Of a stretch of DNA of 64,000 nucleotides, positions 35,681 through 46,228 are shown piece by piece. Position 1 is the first letter of the stretch. Every line of letters starts with the position of its first letter. The translations under genes and the position numbers were made by a program. The DNA is taken from the NCBI GenBank assembly GCA_007922195.1, contig ML681998.1, forward strand, positions 13,091,357 to 13,155,356, in the 5' to 3' direction. The notes under the pieces were generated by a model. The model was not told where the DNA came from. It saw nothing but the letters and a program-made list of their open reading frames with translations, and did not search any database. The stretch is from Podocnemis expansa. Taxonomy: Eukaryota > Chordata > Testudines > Podocnemididae.

Positions 35681-36060
35681 GGCTATCTCTACATCAGCTA
35701 AACTTAGTTCGGACTTGTTAGTTTGAAATAAAAAGTTCGAGTTTAGTTCGAACTAACCTTGCACTTCTAAGTTTGAACTAACCATACGTTCTAGTTTGAA
35801 CTAATGCTTAGTTTGAAGTAGAAAGTGTGGTTAGTTCAAACTAACTGGCTTAGCTTGGACTTCTTAAGTTCGAACTAAGTGTTAGTCCTGGTCCACATAG
35901 CGCCTAATTCAAACTAAAGTTCAAACTAAGTGCTACAGTCTGGACTAAGTGCTGGTACTTATTAGTTCAAACTAAGAAATTTCTTAGTTCAAACTAGGGA
36001 AAGCCGAGTGTGGCCATGGGCCTCCTTTATCCAAACTAACTTGCCAGTGTAGACGTAGCC
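35681..36060. mobile_element. Palindromic MITE, AAG duplication
   Basis: Starts GGCTATCTCTACATC, ends CCAGTGTAGACGTAGCC. Flanked by AAG (35678-35680 and 36061-36063). Built of TTAGTTCGAACTAA blocks, like the copies at 45063 and 63424. Confidence 0.87.
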
Positions 36061-36063
36061 AAG

Positions 36064-36541
36064 CAGGCCTCTGGGGACATCCATGTCTCTGCAGACCTTT
36101 AGCTCAGAGGATGGGCCAAAGCTGTCTGCTTTCATGGTGATAGAGGATAAGGTATGGACATGAGTCTCTTTGGCAAGGATTTAAGGATGATAATTGCCAC
36201 TCCCAACCTCAGGATGCTTCGTTGTTCAGCAGCAAGAGCAGCTAACAGAGGACAAAATCCTTTGTCCTTCATAGCAAGGGTACACTCACTTGTGTTGCCA
36301 CCAACAGAGACATAATTTGTATCTTGTATAGGAGGCCAGCAGTGAACTGCTTTGTCATCTTTCACCCCCCCCCCCACAGTCCTGGAGCAAAGGAAGGCAT
36401 TGTAACTCAAAGGTATGTGTGTCAGTCAGAATTCTTGCCAGGCGTTACCCATCACCTCTCATTTTGGGTTGTACCTACAGTCATAAGCTAGTCCTATTTA
36501 TCTCTTTCTGTTGAACAGATTCTACCACCCTTACTCAAGTT
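36064..36541. other. No gene; poly(C) run
   Basis: Unique-looking sequence with a poly(C) tract near 36364-36376. Confidence 0.45.
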
Positions 36542-36980
36542 GGGTATGCCTACACTGGAGGCTCAGTTAAATTGACTTAACAAGGTACACTTTAAGTTGA
36601 CTTAAACTTGATCTTGTTAAGTTGACTTACCATGTACACATTCCAAACTCCTGTTGACTGCCCACATCCACATTGGCAGCTGCTAGGTTGATTTAATGCT
36701 TCAGTTGACCTTATTAAGTCGACTTAAGCCAGTGTAGATGGCACATACCCTGTAGGTCAACTTAATAAGATCGACATAAGAGCTATGCCCCGTCTACACT
36801 GGCTTAAGTCAACTTAATAATGTCAACTTAAGCGTTAAGTCAACCTTCCAAGGTGGTGTTATTAAGTCCACCTAAGGAAGCGCTTAAGTCAACTTAATAA
36901 GTTCCACATGTGGGCACAGCTTTCCTTAGATTGACTTAAGGAAGGTTAAGTCAGCCTAAAGCTCCAGTGTAGACATACTC
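36542..36980. mobile_element. Compound palindromic MITE with internal ends
   Basis: Outer ends GGGTATGCCTACACTGG and CCAGTGTAGACATACTC are complementary. A second inward pair lies inside: CAGTGTAGATGGCACATAC near 36731-36750 and TATGCCCCGTCTACACTGG near 36784-36802. Blocks are of the TTAAGTCGACTTAA type. It is either two tandem elements with touching ends or one element with duplicated arms. The outer flanks (GTT/ATT) match at only two of three positions. Confidence 0.75.
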
Positions 36981-37284
36981 ATTGAGTGGTACCTTCCAGT
37001 GTGTTCAGCAGTAGAATTAATTATATAGAGCTAAATACTGCCCTGACTCACATCCCATGCACCGATAAAGGTTGAAGGAATTGTGAGTGAGTGGTTAAGT
37101 TGGCCCCAAATGTTGATTTTCTTGTCAAGACTGACAGAAAGCCTATCTAGCTTGCCAGTGGCATGCTCTTCAGACAAGCTAAATGCAAGAGGGTCATGCA
37201 ACATTGTACAGCTGTGCTGAAAAAATGCAAAACTAAGCATTGGTGATGTCTTGAAAGTCAAAGATGGTCTCTTTCAGGCGTTTT
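36981..37284. other. No gene recognised
   Basis: Short stretch downstream of the LINE remnant on the minus strand; it may include that LINE's 3' untranslated region. Confidence 0.35.
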
Positions 37285-38400
37285 ACTTCATATGAGTCGT
37301 TTGATGACTAAGGAGTCCAATTCTTTAGCTGCAGAATCATTGGCAGACATTGCAGGGCATGTTGGTAGGCAGGTTTGGTCCATGATTGTTGATTGACCAT
37401 TGTCTGTCCTTTCTTTTGGAGCATTTTTCTGTGACCAGCACAAGGCAATTTTCCTCACAAGTGGTTGTACCTTCTCTGACAAGTTGTTGCCAGTTAGCCC
37501 CTTGGGCTTCTGTCTCACTGTGTGTGATTCTCAGACCACATCTCTTGATGTTTATCTTGAGGATGTCTTCAAAGCATTTCTTTTGGCTTTCCCATGTCCT
37601 TTCTCCTTTTGGTGAGTTAGGTATATAGCAATTGTTTTGGTAAGCGTCTATCAGGCACAAACACATAGTGCTTGCTCCACCTCAGCTGGCTCTGGGTAAT
37701 CAGGGCCTTGACGGTGAAGATACTGACCTCTGTGAGGACACCAACATTGTTGCAGCAATTCTCCCACTTTATGCTGAGGATCTTCTGAAGAAAATATTGG
37801 TGCCTGTTTTCCAAGTTTTTCAGGTGTTTTCTGTAGATCACCCAGCTCTCACAGACACAGAGGAGACTTGAAATTACCATCACTTTGTATACTAAGACCT
37901 GGTTTATACTTGATGCCATTTTCAGTGGCAGTTGAAGGGAGATATACAAGTTATGTAAAATAACTTGTGTATCTCTCTTTGACTCTTTAAATGCCACTTA
38001 ACCTCCAAGGCTCCACTGCTCTGAGTTGAAGGAAAATGCTGTCCCTTCAACTCAGCACTTCTCTTCTTATGGGGGTGGAGTTACTGAGTTGAACTCCAGA
38101 TCAGTCGAAGGGGTCTTGACTAACTGCTCAACTGAGCCAGAGAGTTTGAATTGACAGTGACGAATTTGCCAGCATCCAGTGTAGGCTTGGCTAAAAAGTC
38201 TAGTGTGTTTTCATGTCATGGTTGTTGAACATCAGGCAAGAGAATCTGTAAAGGCAAGCTTAGCACAATGGTTTCTGTGCTGAATCTCATTGTCTATGTT
38301 TGTCCTCTGTGAGAAATGGCTGCCAAGGCAGGCAAAGTGTTCTACATTTTCTAGTTCTTCTTTGTCAGTGTAGATCTTCCTTGCTGAGTCTGATGAAAAC
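37285..38400 (-). pseudogene. Non-CR1 LINE remnant: reverse transcriptase C-terminus with C2H2-like tail
   Basis: Reading the minus strand from high to low coordinates: EHFACLGSHFS...NIDNEIQHR (about 38290-38360), the VCESWVIYRKHLKNLE block (about 37810-37865, family form LYGCETWxxYxRHxKxL), WENC...GVLTEVSIF and SQLRWSKH...DRRLPKQLLY (about 37625-37700), then KGERTWESQKKCFEDILK, and finally CNVC...RIGLLSHQTTH (about 37295-37360), a C2H2-like end. This order is common in one class of animal non-LTR elements, possibly RTE-like; I am unsure of the clade. Several stops and frame changes. A palindromic insertion lies at 37893-38196. Confidence 0.7.
37893..38196. mobile_element. MITE-like palindrome inside the LINE remnant
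   Basis: Left AGACCTGGTTTATACTTGATG and right CATCCAGTGTAGGCTTGGCT are inverted relatives. CAGTTGAAGG-like and TCAACTCAG-like inner arms are also inverted. LINE coding similarity stops at one edge and resumes at the other. No clear target duplication. Confidence 0.5.
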
Positions 38401-39084
38401 AGCAGACAAAAGCAAAGGCTTAAAAGGGTTAGCTTAGGACTGGTTTAGTTAGAAACACATTCCTTTATGGCCAAGGCTCTATGTATTCTACAGCAAGATG
38501 AGGATAAATTCTGCAGCAGGGTCACTGGTTTCTGTGGGACACTTGTATGATAGGTTGGAGAACCTTGGAGTAACCCTTTTAAAGCCACTGGCTGCTAAGC
38601 ACTTTATTTACATATACAGAATCACAGTTTAGTGTTTTAACTCCTAGTTTGTTGCCTACTTTGTCCCAGTTCCATCTGGCAGAATTCTCACTTTTGATGA
38701 TGAACTGCTCTGCTTCCTTGGGTGCAGTAGTGAACAACAGCATGTTTTGTTCAGCTTGGTGCAGAAAGATGTTCATCTTCTCTAGAGTTAAGCAACTGTT
38801 CTCAGCCCCTCAACAGTATCTTGTAGGACAAAGTGCATCAGAGTTGAGAAGTCTAAGGTGAAGCAAACTAAAAAGAAGAACTTATGAAATATACTCATAG
38901 GTATCAAAAGGGAAAGAAATCCATCCACAGAGCCCCAGAACTCATATCGTAGAAAGTCTTAGTTTTTTATTTGTATTTTGGGCTTAAGTTTCTACACAGT
39001 AGCTGATGTACGAGGTTTACAAAATGTATTTGCCCTACAATTGAATTAAAGTTAGCATTTGATATTGTAAGTGCAAAATACCAA
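38401..39084. other. No gene recognised
   Basis: May contain further upstream LINE sequence on the minus strand, but no diagnostic motif was found. Confidence 0.35.
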
Positions 39085-39440
39085 AGGGGTCAACAAATCC
39101 TGGGTGCTAGGTCATCATGGCACCCAGTAATTTGACTGTGGCATCTAGCTGTGCAGTGGTACTTAGGAAGTGGAAACACTCTGGCACCTAAAAAAAGCCA
39201 CCAGCGCAGACACTTTCATTTTTGTTGCCCTCCCCCAGTGCTGCTGAATATGTCCTAGGTTGTGGCTTTTATGTTTGGTGACAGGGAGGCTTGGGGCTTT
39301 TTCACTGCAGGGCAGTTCAAACTGGTGGCAGCAGTGACTTTTTTTTCAGCAGTGGGGGGCATTCTGAAGTGCCATGGCACACCTAGGCGTCTTAGCTTTC
39401 AGGCTGGCTCCTAGCTGGGTGGCACATTTGTCAAGCCCTG
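39085..39440. mobile_element. hAT-like element, 356 bp
   Basis: Left AGGGGTCAACAAATCCTGGG; right is the complement of CAGGGCTTGACAAATGTG. Possible duplication AATACCAA (39077-39084) and GATGCCAA (39441-39448), 6 of 8 identical. Confidence 0.55.
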
Positions 39441-39849
39441 GATGCCAATGCCGTATTATTTTAAAGCATTTACTCCACTCATAAGGCTATTTGTGTAATA
39501 ATAATAATTTAGCTGTAGATAACCAAACCGCATCTTTGTTTAGTATTCTGCTAATATCATAATCTTCAGTACTTTGTATGGTAATCTCTTTAGTTTTTAC
39601 CATGATGTCAGCAACATAGTAAAAACAGTACCATGCCTCAGTAAAGCTGCATAACATGGGTCCCATGTTATCTTGCATCGTTCAAAATGGAGGGTGACAA
39701 AATGCACCTGAGAAACCACCCTGCTGGAAAAGATGGAAAGAGTAACTCCCCTACATTTTCCCACCATTTCCAATGTAAAGACCCAGCAAGTCCCTTTCAT
39801 GGACTCTCTTGACTCGTAGGACACCTCTACACTTAATATTTTATCATGC

Positions 39850-39912
39850 CATAGTGCAGGGGACTGGATTAGGTGGCCTCTTGAGGTCGCTTGTAGTCCT
39901 AGTATTCTTCAC
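39850..39912 (+). mobile_element. CR1 3'-end fragment
   Basis: CAGGGGACTGGATTAGGTGG, then CCTCTTGAGGTCGC and CCTAGTATTCTTC, matches the last ~60 bp of CR1 copies here (21355-21413 and 41468-41516). Confidence 0.65.
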
Positions 39913-40737
39913 AAAAATAAAAACTTGTGGCAGCAAGTTGGAGAGCTAAAATTAGCAATATAGGCATACTGGCTTGGGCTCTGAGATACTCCCTCATTTG
40001 CAGGGTTTCAAAGCTCAGGCTTCAACCTGAGCCTGAACGTCTACAATGCTATTCTTAGCCACGTAGCTCAAGCACTATGAGCACAAATCAGCTGATCTGG
40101 GCTCAGAGACTCAGTGCTGTGGGTCTTTTATTTTGTGTAGATGTATACCTGCAGTGTATGTGGAAAGGGAGATAATCTATATAGGGAGGAGAAGAGCTTC
40201 AGAGCATTGACACTTGGCTCTGGGCAGCTTTCCAGGTAGAAGTATGCCCAGTGGTTTCTGTTGGACAGACAAATGATAACACCTACTCCATGAATGCATC
40301 CCCTAAATCACATTTCAGGAAGTTTCAGTGCAGCTGCAGGTTGGATTATGCCTCAGAAAACTAAGCTATGCTGTATAGAGGGAGATAAGGGTTTACTAAA
40401 GAAGTCATAGGTATCCTTGTAGGTTCTGCTGCACTTTTTTGATGTCCCAAGATCAGTCAAATCTCAGAACATAGGTAGGTTTAGAAGAACAACCCCAGTT
40501 CTGGTCCAGTAATACTTGTTAGTACTTTCCCTTGAATTCTATGAATATGAATCCCGCAAGATAAATTTAAACCACTCCCAGGCCTTATATAGACATATGT
40601 AAAATCCTGTTCTGAGAATGTGCATAATTCCATTTAAGGAGTAATCCTCGTATGATCAACTGGTTGCTGTGTGTTTCTGTATCCTAGAAGAGGTTAGTTT
40701 GTTTTAATTCCCCAACTTGCGAAAATGGTTTTTGTAG
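39913..40737. other. No gene recognised
   Basis: Unique-looking sequence upstream of the next CR1 copy. Confidence 0.45.
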
Positions 40738-41516
40738 CTCAACCTGAGCTTCAATAAGGACAAGTGTAAAATCCTGCACGTGGGATGAAAAAAACCCATG
40801 CACCACTACAGGCTGGGAAACATTCAGCTAAGTAGCAGCAGTGTAGAAAAGGACCTGGGGGTCATGGTGGATGGGAAGCTAGATATGAGTCAGCAGTGTG
40901 CTCTTGCTGCCAAAAAGGCCAATGGCATACTGGGCTGCATCGAAAGAAGTATTACCAGCAGATCAAGGGATGTGATCCTTCCCCTCTATTCTGCACTGGT
41001 AAGGCCACATCTAGAATACTGTGTTCAATTTTGGGCTCCCCACTACAAAAAGGACAGGGACATGCTAGAGAGAGTTCAGAGGAGGGCAACCAAAATGATT
41101 AAAGGCCTGGAGCACAAGCCCTATGAGGAAAGACTGAAAGCATTAGGCTTATTTAGTCTGCAGAAGAGAAGATTGAGGAGGGATTTGATAGCAACCTTCA
41201 ACTACTTGAAGGGATGCTCTAAGGAAGATGGAGCTCGACTGTTCTTGGTAATAACAGAGGACAGAATGAGGAGCAATGGTCTCAAGTTGCGGTTAGGGAG
41301 GTCGAGGCTGGATTTTAGAAAAAACTTTTTTACTAGGAGAGTGGTGAAGCATTGGAATGAGCTGCTGAGGGAGGTGGTGGAGTCACCATCTTTGGAGGTG
41401 TTTAAGGCCCAGCTGGCCAAAACCATGACTGGGATGGTTTAGTGGGAGTGGTCCTGCCTCTTGCAGGGGGTTGGACTAGATGACCTATGAGGTCCCTTCC
41501 AACTCTATGATTCTAA
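40738..41516 (+). pseudogene. CR1 LINE ORF2 C-terminal third and 3' end
   Basis: A 5'-truncated CR1 insertion. One long frame (40798-41442, 214 residues) carries the CR1 ORF2 C-terminus: [88 protein letters not shown] and [19 protein letters not shown]. Immediately upstream the same frame reads NLSFNKDKCKILHVG then TGA (a TGG codon change), so the frame opens only after a stop. The catalytic palm is missing. The 3' end is GACCTATGAGGTCCC through TATGATTCTA. This is the best preserved coding block in the window and clearly transposon-derived, not a host gene. Confidence 0.95.
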
Positions 41517-42222
41517 CCTGTAGAGACTTAAGATTCTAGCTCTGCAGGGATCCGTAGTTCAATCCCAGGTTTCAGTCATGAAGGTGGCCATCACGTAAGT
41601 GGGACCTCATTCAGGATTCAAACTGTCATAGGCTTCAGATAGGCTTCTTCTTCAGAAGAATTATGTAAGCCATTGGTCAATGTGTGTCACGTGTCATCTT
41701 CAGTGCTTGATCCACAGAGGATGTGCAGCACTTAAGAGTCTGGTTCTTTAACTCAGATTGTAGAGTCTTGTGTTTTCAGCTCAGGGGATCACTTGCTCAG
41801 TTTCTGGTGTTGATCAAGATGGCAGTTGCCACATACGTATCCTTTCCTTAGGTACCAGAGGTGTAGCTGTGTTAGTAGTTCAGCATACAGCTAGTGTCAG
41901 TGCCTTGCACAGTGATAAGCTCCAGAGGGGTAGCTGCAAGAACCAACAGAAGAACACTTCAACCTCCCTGCATATTCTGTGAAAGACATGTCAGCTACAG
42001 TGCTTCAACAGAAACACTTCAAATCAAAACTTCAAAGGGAAACTGCAGAGTCAGAATTCATATGCAAACTCGACATCATTAAATTGGGTCTGAATAGAGA
42101 TTTTAACTGGCTCCTTCATTTCAAAAGGTGATCTTCCCCTCTTTTAACCTTCTTACCTTCTTATATGTTATTCTGCACTGCTTGAATCCAAACAACTTGC
42201 TTGGTTTGCTGAAAAAAATTCT
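41517..42222. repeat. Possible tRNA-derived SINE fragments; otherwise no gene
   Basis: GTAGTTCAATCCC at 41554-41566 resembles a pol III B box, and AACTCAGATTGTAGAGTC near 41751-41768 resembles a tRNA D arm. GTGTAGCTGTGTTAGTAGTT near 41863 resembles the head of the short repeat. All are fragmentary. Confidence 0.25.
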
Positions 42223-42230
42223 GAATTAAC

Positions 42231-42720
42231 CAGGGGCGTCCCTACACATAAATATTAAGGGGGGCCCCAGCCACTGGGCCCCCAGTCCATTCCCTCTTCC
42301 CTGCTGGTTCCCTGTGGAAACCCCCATGAACCTCCCCCCAAGCCCTTCCCTAACTCTCTGGTCCCACTGCTGGTCCTTGCCGCCCTGGGCTGACCCACCC
42401 CCTGTGCCCTTTCCCCTCCAGGCTGGCATGCCTACTCCTGGACTCCCTCCCCCCCAGCTCCCTTACCTGGCCTCTGGGGGAGAGGGGGGCTGCAGCACTG
42501 GCTGAGGCTCCCGGCATGACCCTGCTCTGACCATGTGTAGAGCAGGGTCAGGCCAGGGCGAGAGTTTGAAAAACTCCCAGGCTCCTCCTACTGGCCAGAA
42601 GATTCTGTCTTTTGGCCGGATAGAGGCTGTGGCTGCCAGCCGCTCGTTGCCTGCTGCCCCAGCAGTGTTCCCTGTGCAGGGGCACACTGGTGCACCCCCA
42701 CGCAGTTTAGTCAGGCCCTG
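42231..42720. mobile_element. GC-rich hAT-like element
   Basis: Left CAGGGGCGTCCCTACAC and right TTTAGTCAGGCCCTG resemble hAT-type ends, and GGGCCC-rich text follows as in the 51023 element. No matching 8-bp duplication found, so the limits are provisional. Confidence 0.4.
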
Positions 42721-42835
42721 AGTTTCAGGGGGGCTGAGGCCCCTGGAGCCGCACCCAGTGAAGCCATTGGAGTTGACTTTGTGACTTACTTCTTTTCTGC
42801 ATTTATACATTCCCTTTCATACTGTAATCTCCATT

Positions 42836-42935
42836 TCATGAGTCTAATGAAGTGGGATTCTACCCATGATAGCTAATGTGATAAATAAACTTGCTAGTCT
42901 TTAGAAGTGCCACAGCACTCCTTGTTTGTTTTTCC
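42836..42935 (-). repeat. Short interspersed repeat, body only
   Basis: Contains TAATGAAGTGGGATTCTACC, then TAGTCTTTAGAAGTGCCACA and CTCCTTGTTTGTTTTTC, antisense to the copy at 26155. The head is missing. Confidence 0.7.
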
Positions 42936-43775
42936 TTAAGTAGTTTAGTATATTGAAAGTAGGATACAAAAAGGGGAAAGAAAACTAAGGAGTTGATTTC
43001 TAAGAAAATGCCTTTTATCAGGAAAAAAATAAAGAATAAACATTTAAAATTCCATGTAAGAGAGAGAATTAGTCTATTCTTCCTCACTTCTGATTTCCTG
43101 TTTATTTTGAGTACATAAGATTTTAATTATATCTTTTATTATAAGAGGTTTTGTTAAGTATCTATTAATGTTTTGTAACTCAACGAAGGAAATGTCAAAC
43201 TGTTCAAATAATTTTTCCTCTTACTCATGGTTCACATTCCAGGCAGCATTGCTCTAGCTGTATTATGTTATCAACTTCATGAGTAATACACTCCTTTTGT
43301 TTTCCTGTATATATAAAGATATTAGAGCAATTGACAACCATCTGAGATGTGACTTAAGTAGTGACAGCTTTCCAGAGTTAAAATATGATGTGCAGCTTAC
43401 ATTTGGTTATTGAAATTTATAGACAATAATTTGGGAGGGAGAAATTGATAAAATGCTGCTCTGAAATGCACTAAAATTACATTCACTTTTTAGTGTTACA
43501 CTCTTAAAAATTCTTGCATGGAGCACAGGAGGGATTCATACAATTTCTCATCTTAATTAGCAAATATTTTGACACCCTAAATTAGTGCAGATCCTACGGT
43601 GTAATAAAACATTCAACCACAAGGGAGTTTAATTTAGGGGACTCGCTTTGGAGATATTTATTATGAAGTCAATGCACACAAAAAGGCATGGGCTAAATTT
43701 TATGCAGATACTCATTCACTAAAAAAGCACAAAAATATGCCCTACCAGAAGAGGTCACATGATGGCTACCTTTAC
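42936..43775. other. No gene recognised
   Basis: AT-rich unique-looking DNA; on the minus strand it would be intron downstream of the exon candidate at 43776-44023. Confidence 0.4.
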
Positions 43776-44023
43776 CTGGCTTAAAATTTTTTATTTTCAG
43801 AGTTTTATTTTTCCTGAGTTTTTTAATCTTATGAATATGGGAAAAGAAATTTTGGAATTCTTGGCTTTTTGGAGGATCAGTGGAGATATAAAGAGACTTT
43901 ATTGCATCTCGTAAACCCTTAACAGAAGGATGGGAGTGCAGAATATTTAAGAGCCTTATTTTATTTAAAATGTTATTGATTATTGAAGTTAAAGAGGTAT
44001 TAACAAAACCAGTAAAAATCCCT
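43776..44023 (-). other. Candidate internal exon, 248 bp, unidentified
   Basis: On the minus strand an open frame runs from an acceptor (GATTTTTACAG before 44023) to a strong donor, CAG then GTAAAG at 43775. The frame stays open well beyond both sites (43693-44049, 118 codons), unusual in AT-rich DNA. The peptide is Ile/Asn/Lys/Leu-rich, includes LHSHPSVKGLRDAIKSLY and FFSHIHKIKKLRKN, and looks helical. No family recognised. The pyrimidine tract is short. It could be a real exon of an unknown gene or a chance open frame. Confidence 0.25.
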
Positions 44024-45059
44024 CTGTAAAAATCTTTTCCCCTGCTCATAGCTCAACTGTCACTTGTAAAATTACCATTTCACTAATTTCCTGGTCATTG
44101 AGTCTTCCAGACTGCATGGACCCAAATTTCTAATGTTAATTTTAAAAGCTAAAATAAAAATGGAAAATTACTTTAAAAATTAATGTCACTAATTCTCTGT
44201 ATACAACATAAGGCAGGAAAGAAAGTACAAAGTCCAATTGTATTTCTTTTGTAGATCACCTTTAAAAGTGAGTTTGAGCTTTGGAAATATTTCTGATCAG
44301 CTCTTACTTCATCCAAACTGATTTTCTCATCTCTGTGCAATTTGGTAACATTGTAACTTGTCGGCATGAAGTGACCAAAGTTAGTTCTGATCCAGATGCA
44401 GATTTGAACTTTCCTAAGCAATTAGGGCATTTGGATCTTGGGGTTTGGTTCACCTCCATCTTCAGTTCAGATATTGCTCTCCCCATTTCATTCTCACCTA
44501 TTCAGAAATGGAATGTCATGTACAGTAAGCTATTAGTTTTTGCTCAACTGAAAGAGTATGTTATTTATAAAACATACTCACTTTTCCACACCTAAAGGGC
44601 AAAATTGGACCTTTTGACTTTCCACCTTTCCAGATGTGAAATTCCAGATCAGCACAAACCTAGAACAAACAGTTTTATGGGCCAGCACTTCACCTCTCAT
44701 CCTTTCCTTACAGCTGCCAATAAATTGTGAAAAAATAGCCTTAGTTGTTTGAGGTCTCTACCTCAGAAATGCTGTAGCAAGTCCTGAGCAGCCTTTCACT
44801 TTTTAGTGTTTCTTGGAGGAGAAGGATTAAGAACGGATAAGAGGAGGAAAGGAATAAACAAACAAAGCATTCTTTCCCTGTTTAATAGTAAAATCAAGGC
44901 TGCTAAAGGCCTGATCCAAATTCCACTGATGTAGAACGGAGATTTTCCATTGACCTCAGTGGAAGTGAACTGAAATAATTTTACCTACTTATTCATCAAC
45001 CATAAATGAGGCTGCCATGGAGATAGTACACCCCACTTTGGGGGCAAGAGGCAGGATAT
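44024..45059. other. No gene recognised
   Basis: AT-rich sequence; 44910-44980 resembles an old dispersed repeat (CCATTGACCTCAGTGGAAG). Confidence 0.4.
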
Positions 45060-45062
45060 TAT

Positions 45063-45283
45063 GGCTATGTCTATACTAGCAAATAAGTTAAACTTAACGA
45101 GCCTTAATTCAAACTAATTTGAGCCCTATCTACACTATGCTTTGCTTAGTTTGAACTAAGCAAAGGTTAGTTTGAAATAAAAGTTAGCTCAAACTTAAAG
45201 AGAGCACTTAGTTTGAACTAACTTTGAACTACTTAGTTCAGACTAGGAAAGTCCGAACTAAGGTTTTAGGTGTAGACATAGCC
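45063..45283. mobile_element. Palindromic MITE, 221 bp, TAT duplication
   Basis: Starts GGCTATGTCTATACTAG, ends GTGTAGACATAGCC. Flanked by TAT (45060-45062 and 45284-45286). Inner TTAGTTTGAACTAA-type palindromes as in 35681. Confidence 0.88.
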
Positions 45284-45528
45284 TATGACTCCATGGTTGG
45301 GTCTAACTTCCCAGCCTACATTTCAGGGCAGTTTGGCCTAGTGCCCTTGCAGTCTGGACTGTCTGGCACAGTGGCCAGAACCTGTAGGACGGCCCTGGTT
45401 TGCAAGGCAACCTGACCTAGGAGCCAGAATCAAAAAACTAGCTCTTTCAGTCAGGGTAGCACGGTCTAAAACACTCATAGATTCTAAGGTCAGAAGAGAC
45501 AAATATGATCTAGTCTGACCTCCTGCAC

Positions 45529-45695
45529 CAGGGGTGTTGCTGACGCTGGTTCATGGGGCTCAAGCCCCAAGTCCCAGCACCTGAGCCCCGGGTCTGCTGC
45601 AGGGCTGCCGTTGGTGGCTATGCACTTACGTGGCTCAAGCCCTGAATCACAGCACACCAAGCCCCAGGTCTTTTCTCAGGCTATCGGCTCTTCTG
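45529..45695. mobile_element. Small hAT-like insertion in the LINE 3' region
   Basis: 167 bp starting CAGGGGTGTTGCTGACG and ending CGGCTCTTCTG. Flanked by TCCTGCAC (45521-45528) and TCCTGTAC (45696-45703), 7 of 8 identical, and the LINE 3' text joins across it. Confidence 0.7.
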
Positions 45696-46228
45696 TCCTG
45701 TACAGTGCAGGCCACAAAACCTCACCCAATCGTGTAATAAAACTTTAACTTAAGACAGAATTATTAAAGCCTTCAAATCATGGCTTAAAACTTTAAGTTA
45801 AAAAGAATCTATCCTCAGTTGAGCTGTGCCCCGTGCTGCAGAGGAACACAAAAGAACCCCAGAGCCTTTGCCAATCTGCCCTTGGGAAAAATTGCTTCCC
45901 GACCCCAAATACGGTGATCAGTTAAACCCTGACCATATGGGCAAGATTCATCAGCCAGACACCCAAGAAAGAATTCTCTGTAATAACTCAGAACATGCTT
46001 CATTTAACATCCTATTTTAGGCTATTGGCATACCCATCACCAATTGCCAAACTAGACTGTCCCAACATACCGTCCCCTCCATAAATTTCTAAAGCTCCAT
46101 TTTGAAGCCAGCTAGGTTTCTTTGCCCCCACAATTCCTTTTGAAAGGCTATTTCAGAGCTTTACTCCTCTGATGGTTAGAAACCTGTGTCTAATTTCAAG
46201 TCTAAACATCCCAGTGGACAGTTTAATC

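Noticed and set aside
40798..41442. 214-codon frame as a possible host gene
   Set aside because: It is the CR1 ORF2 C-terminus, preceded by an in-frame TGA and followed by a typical CR1 3' end.
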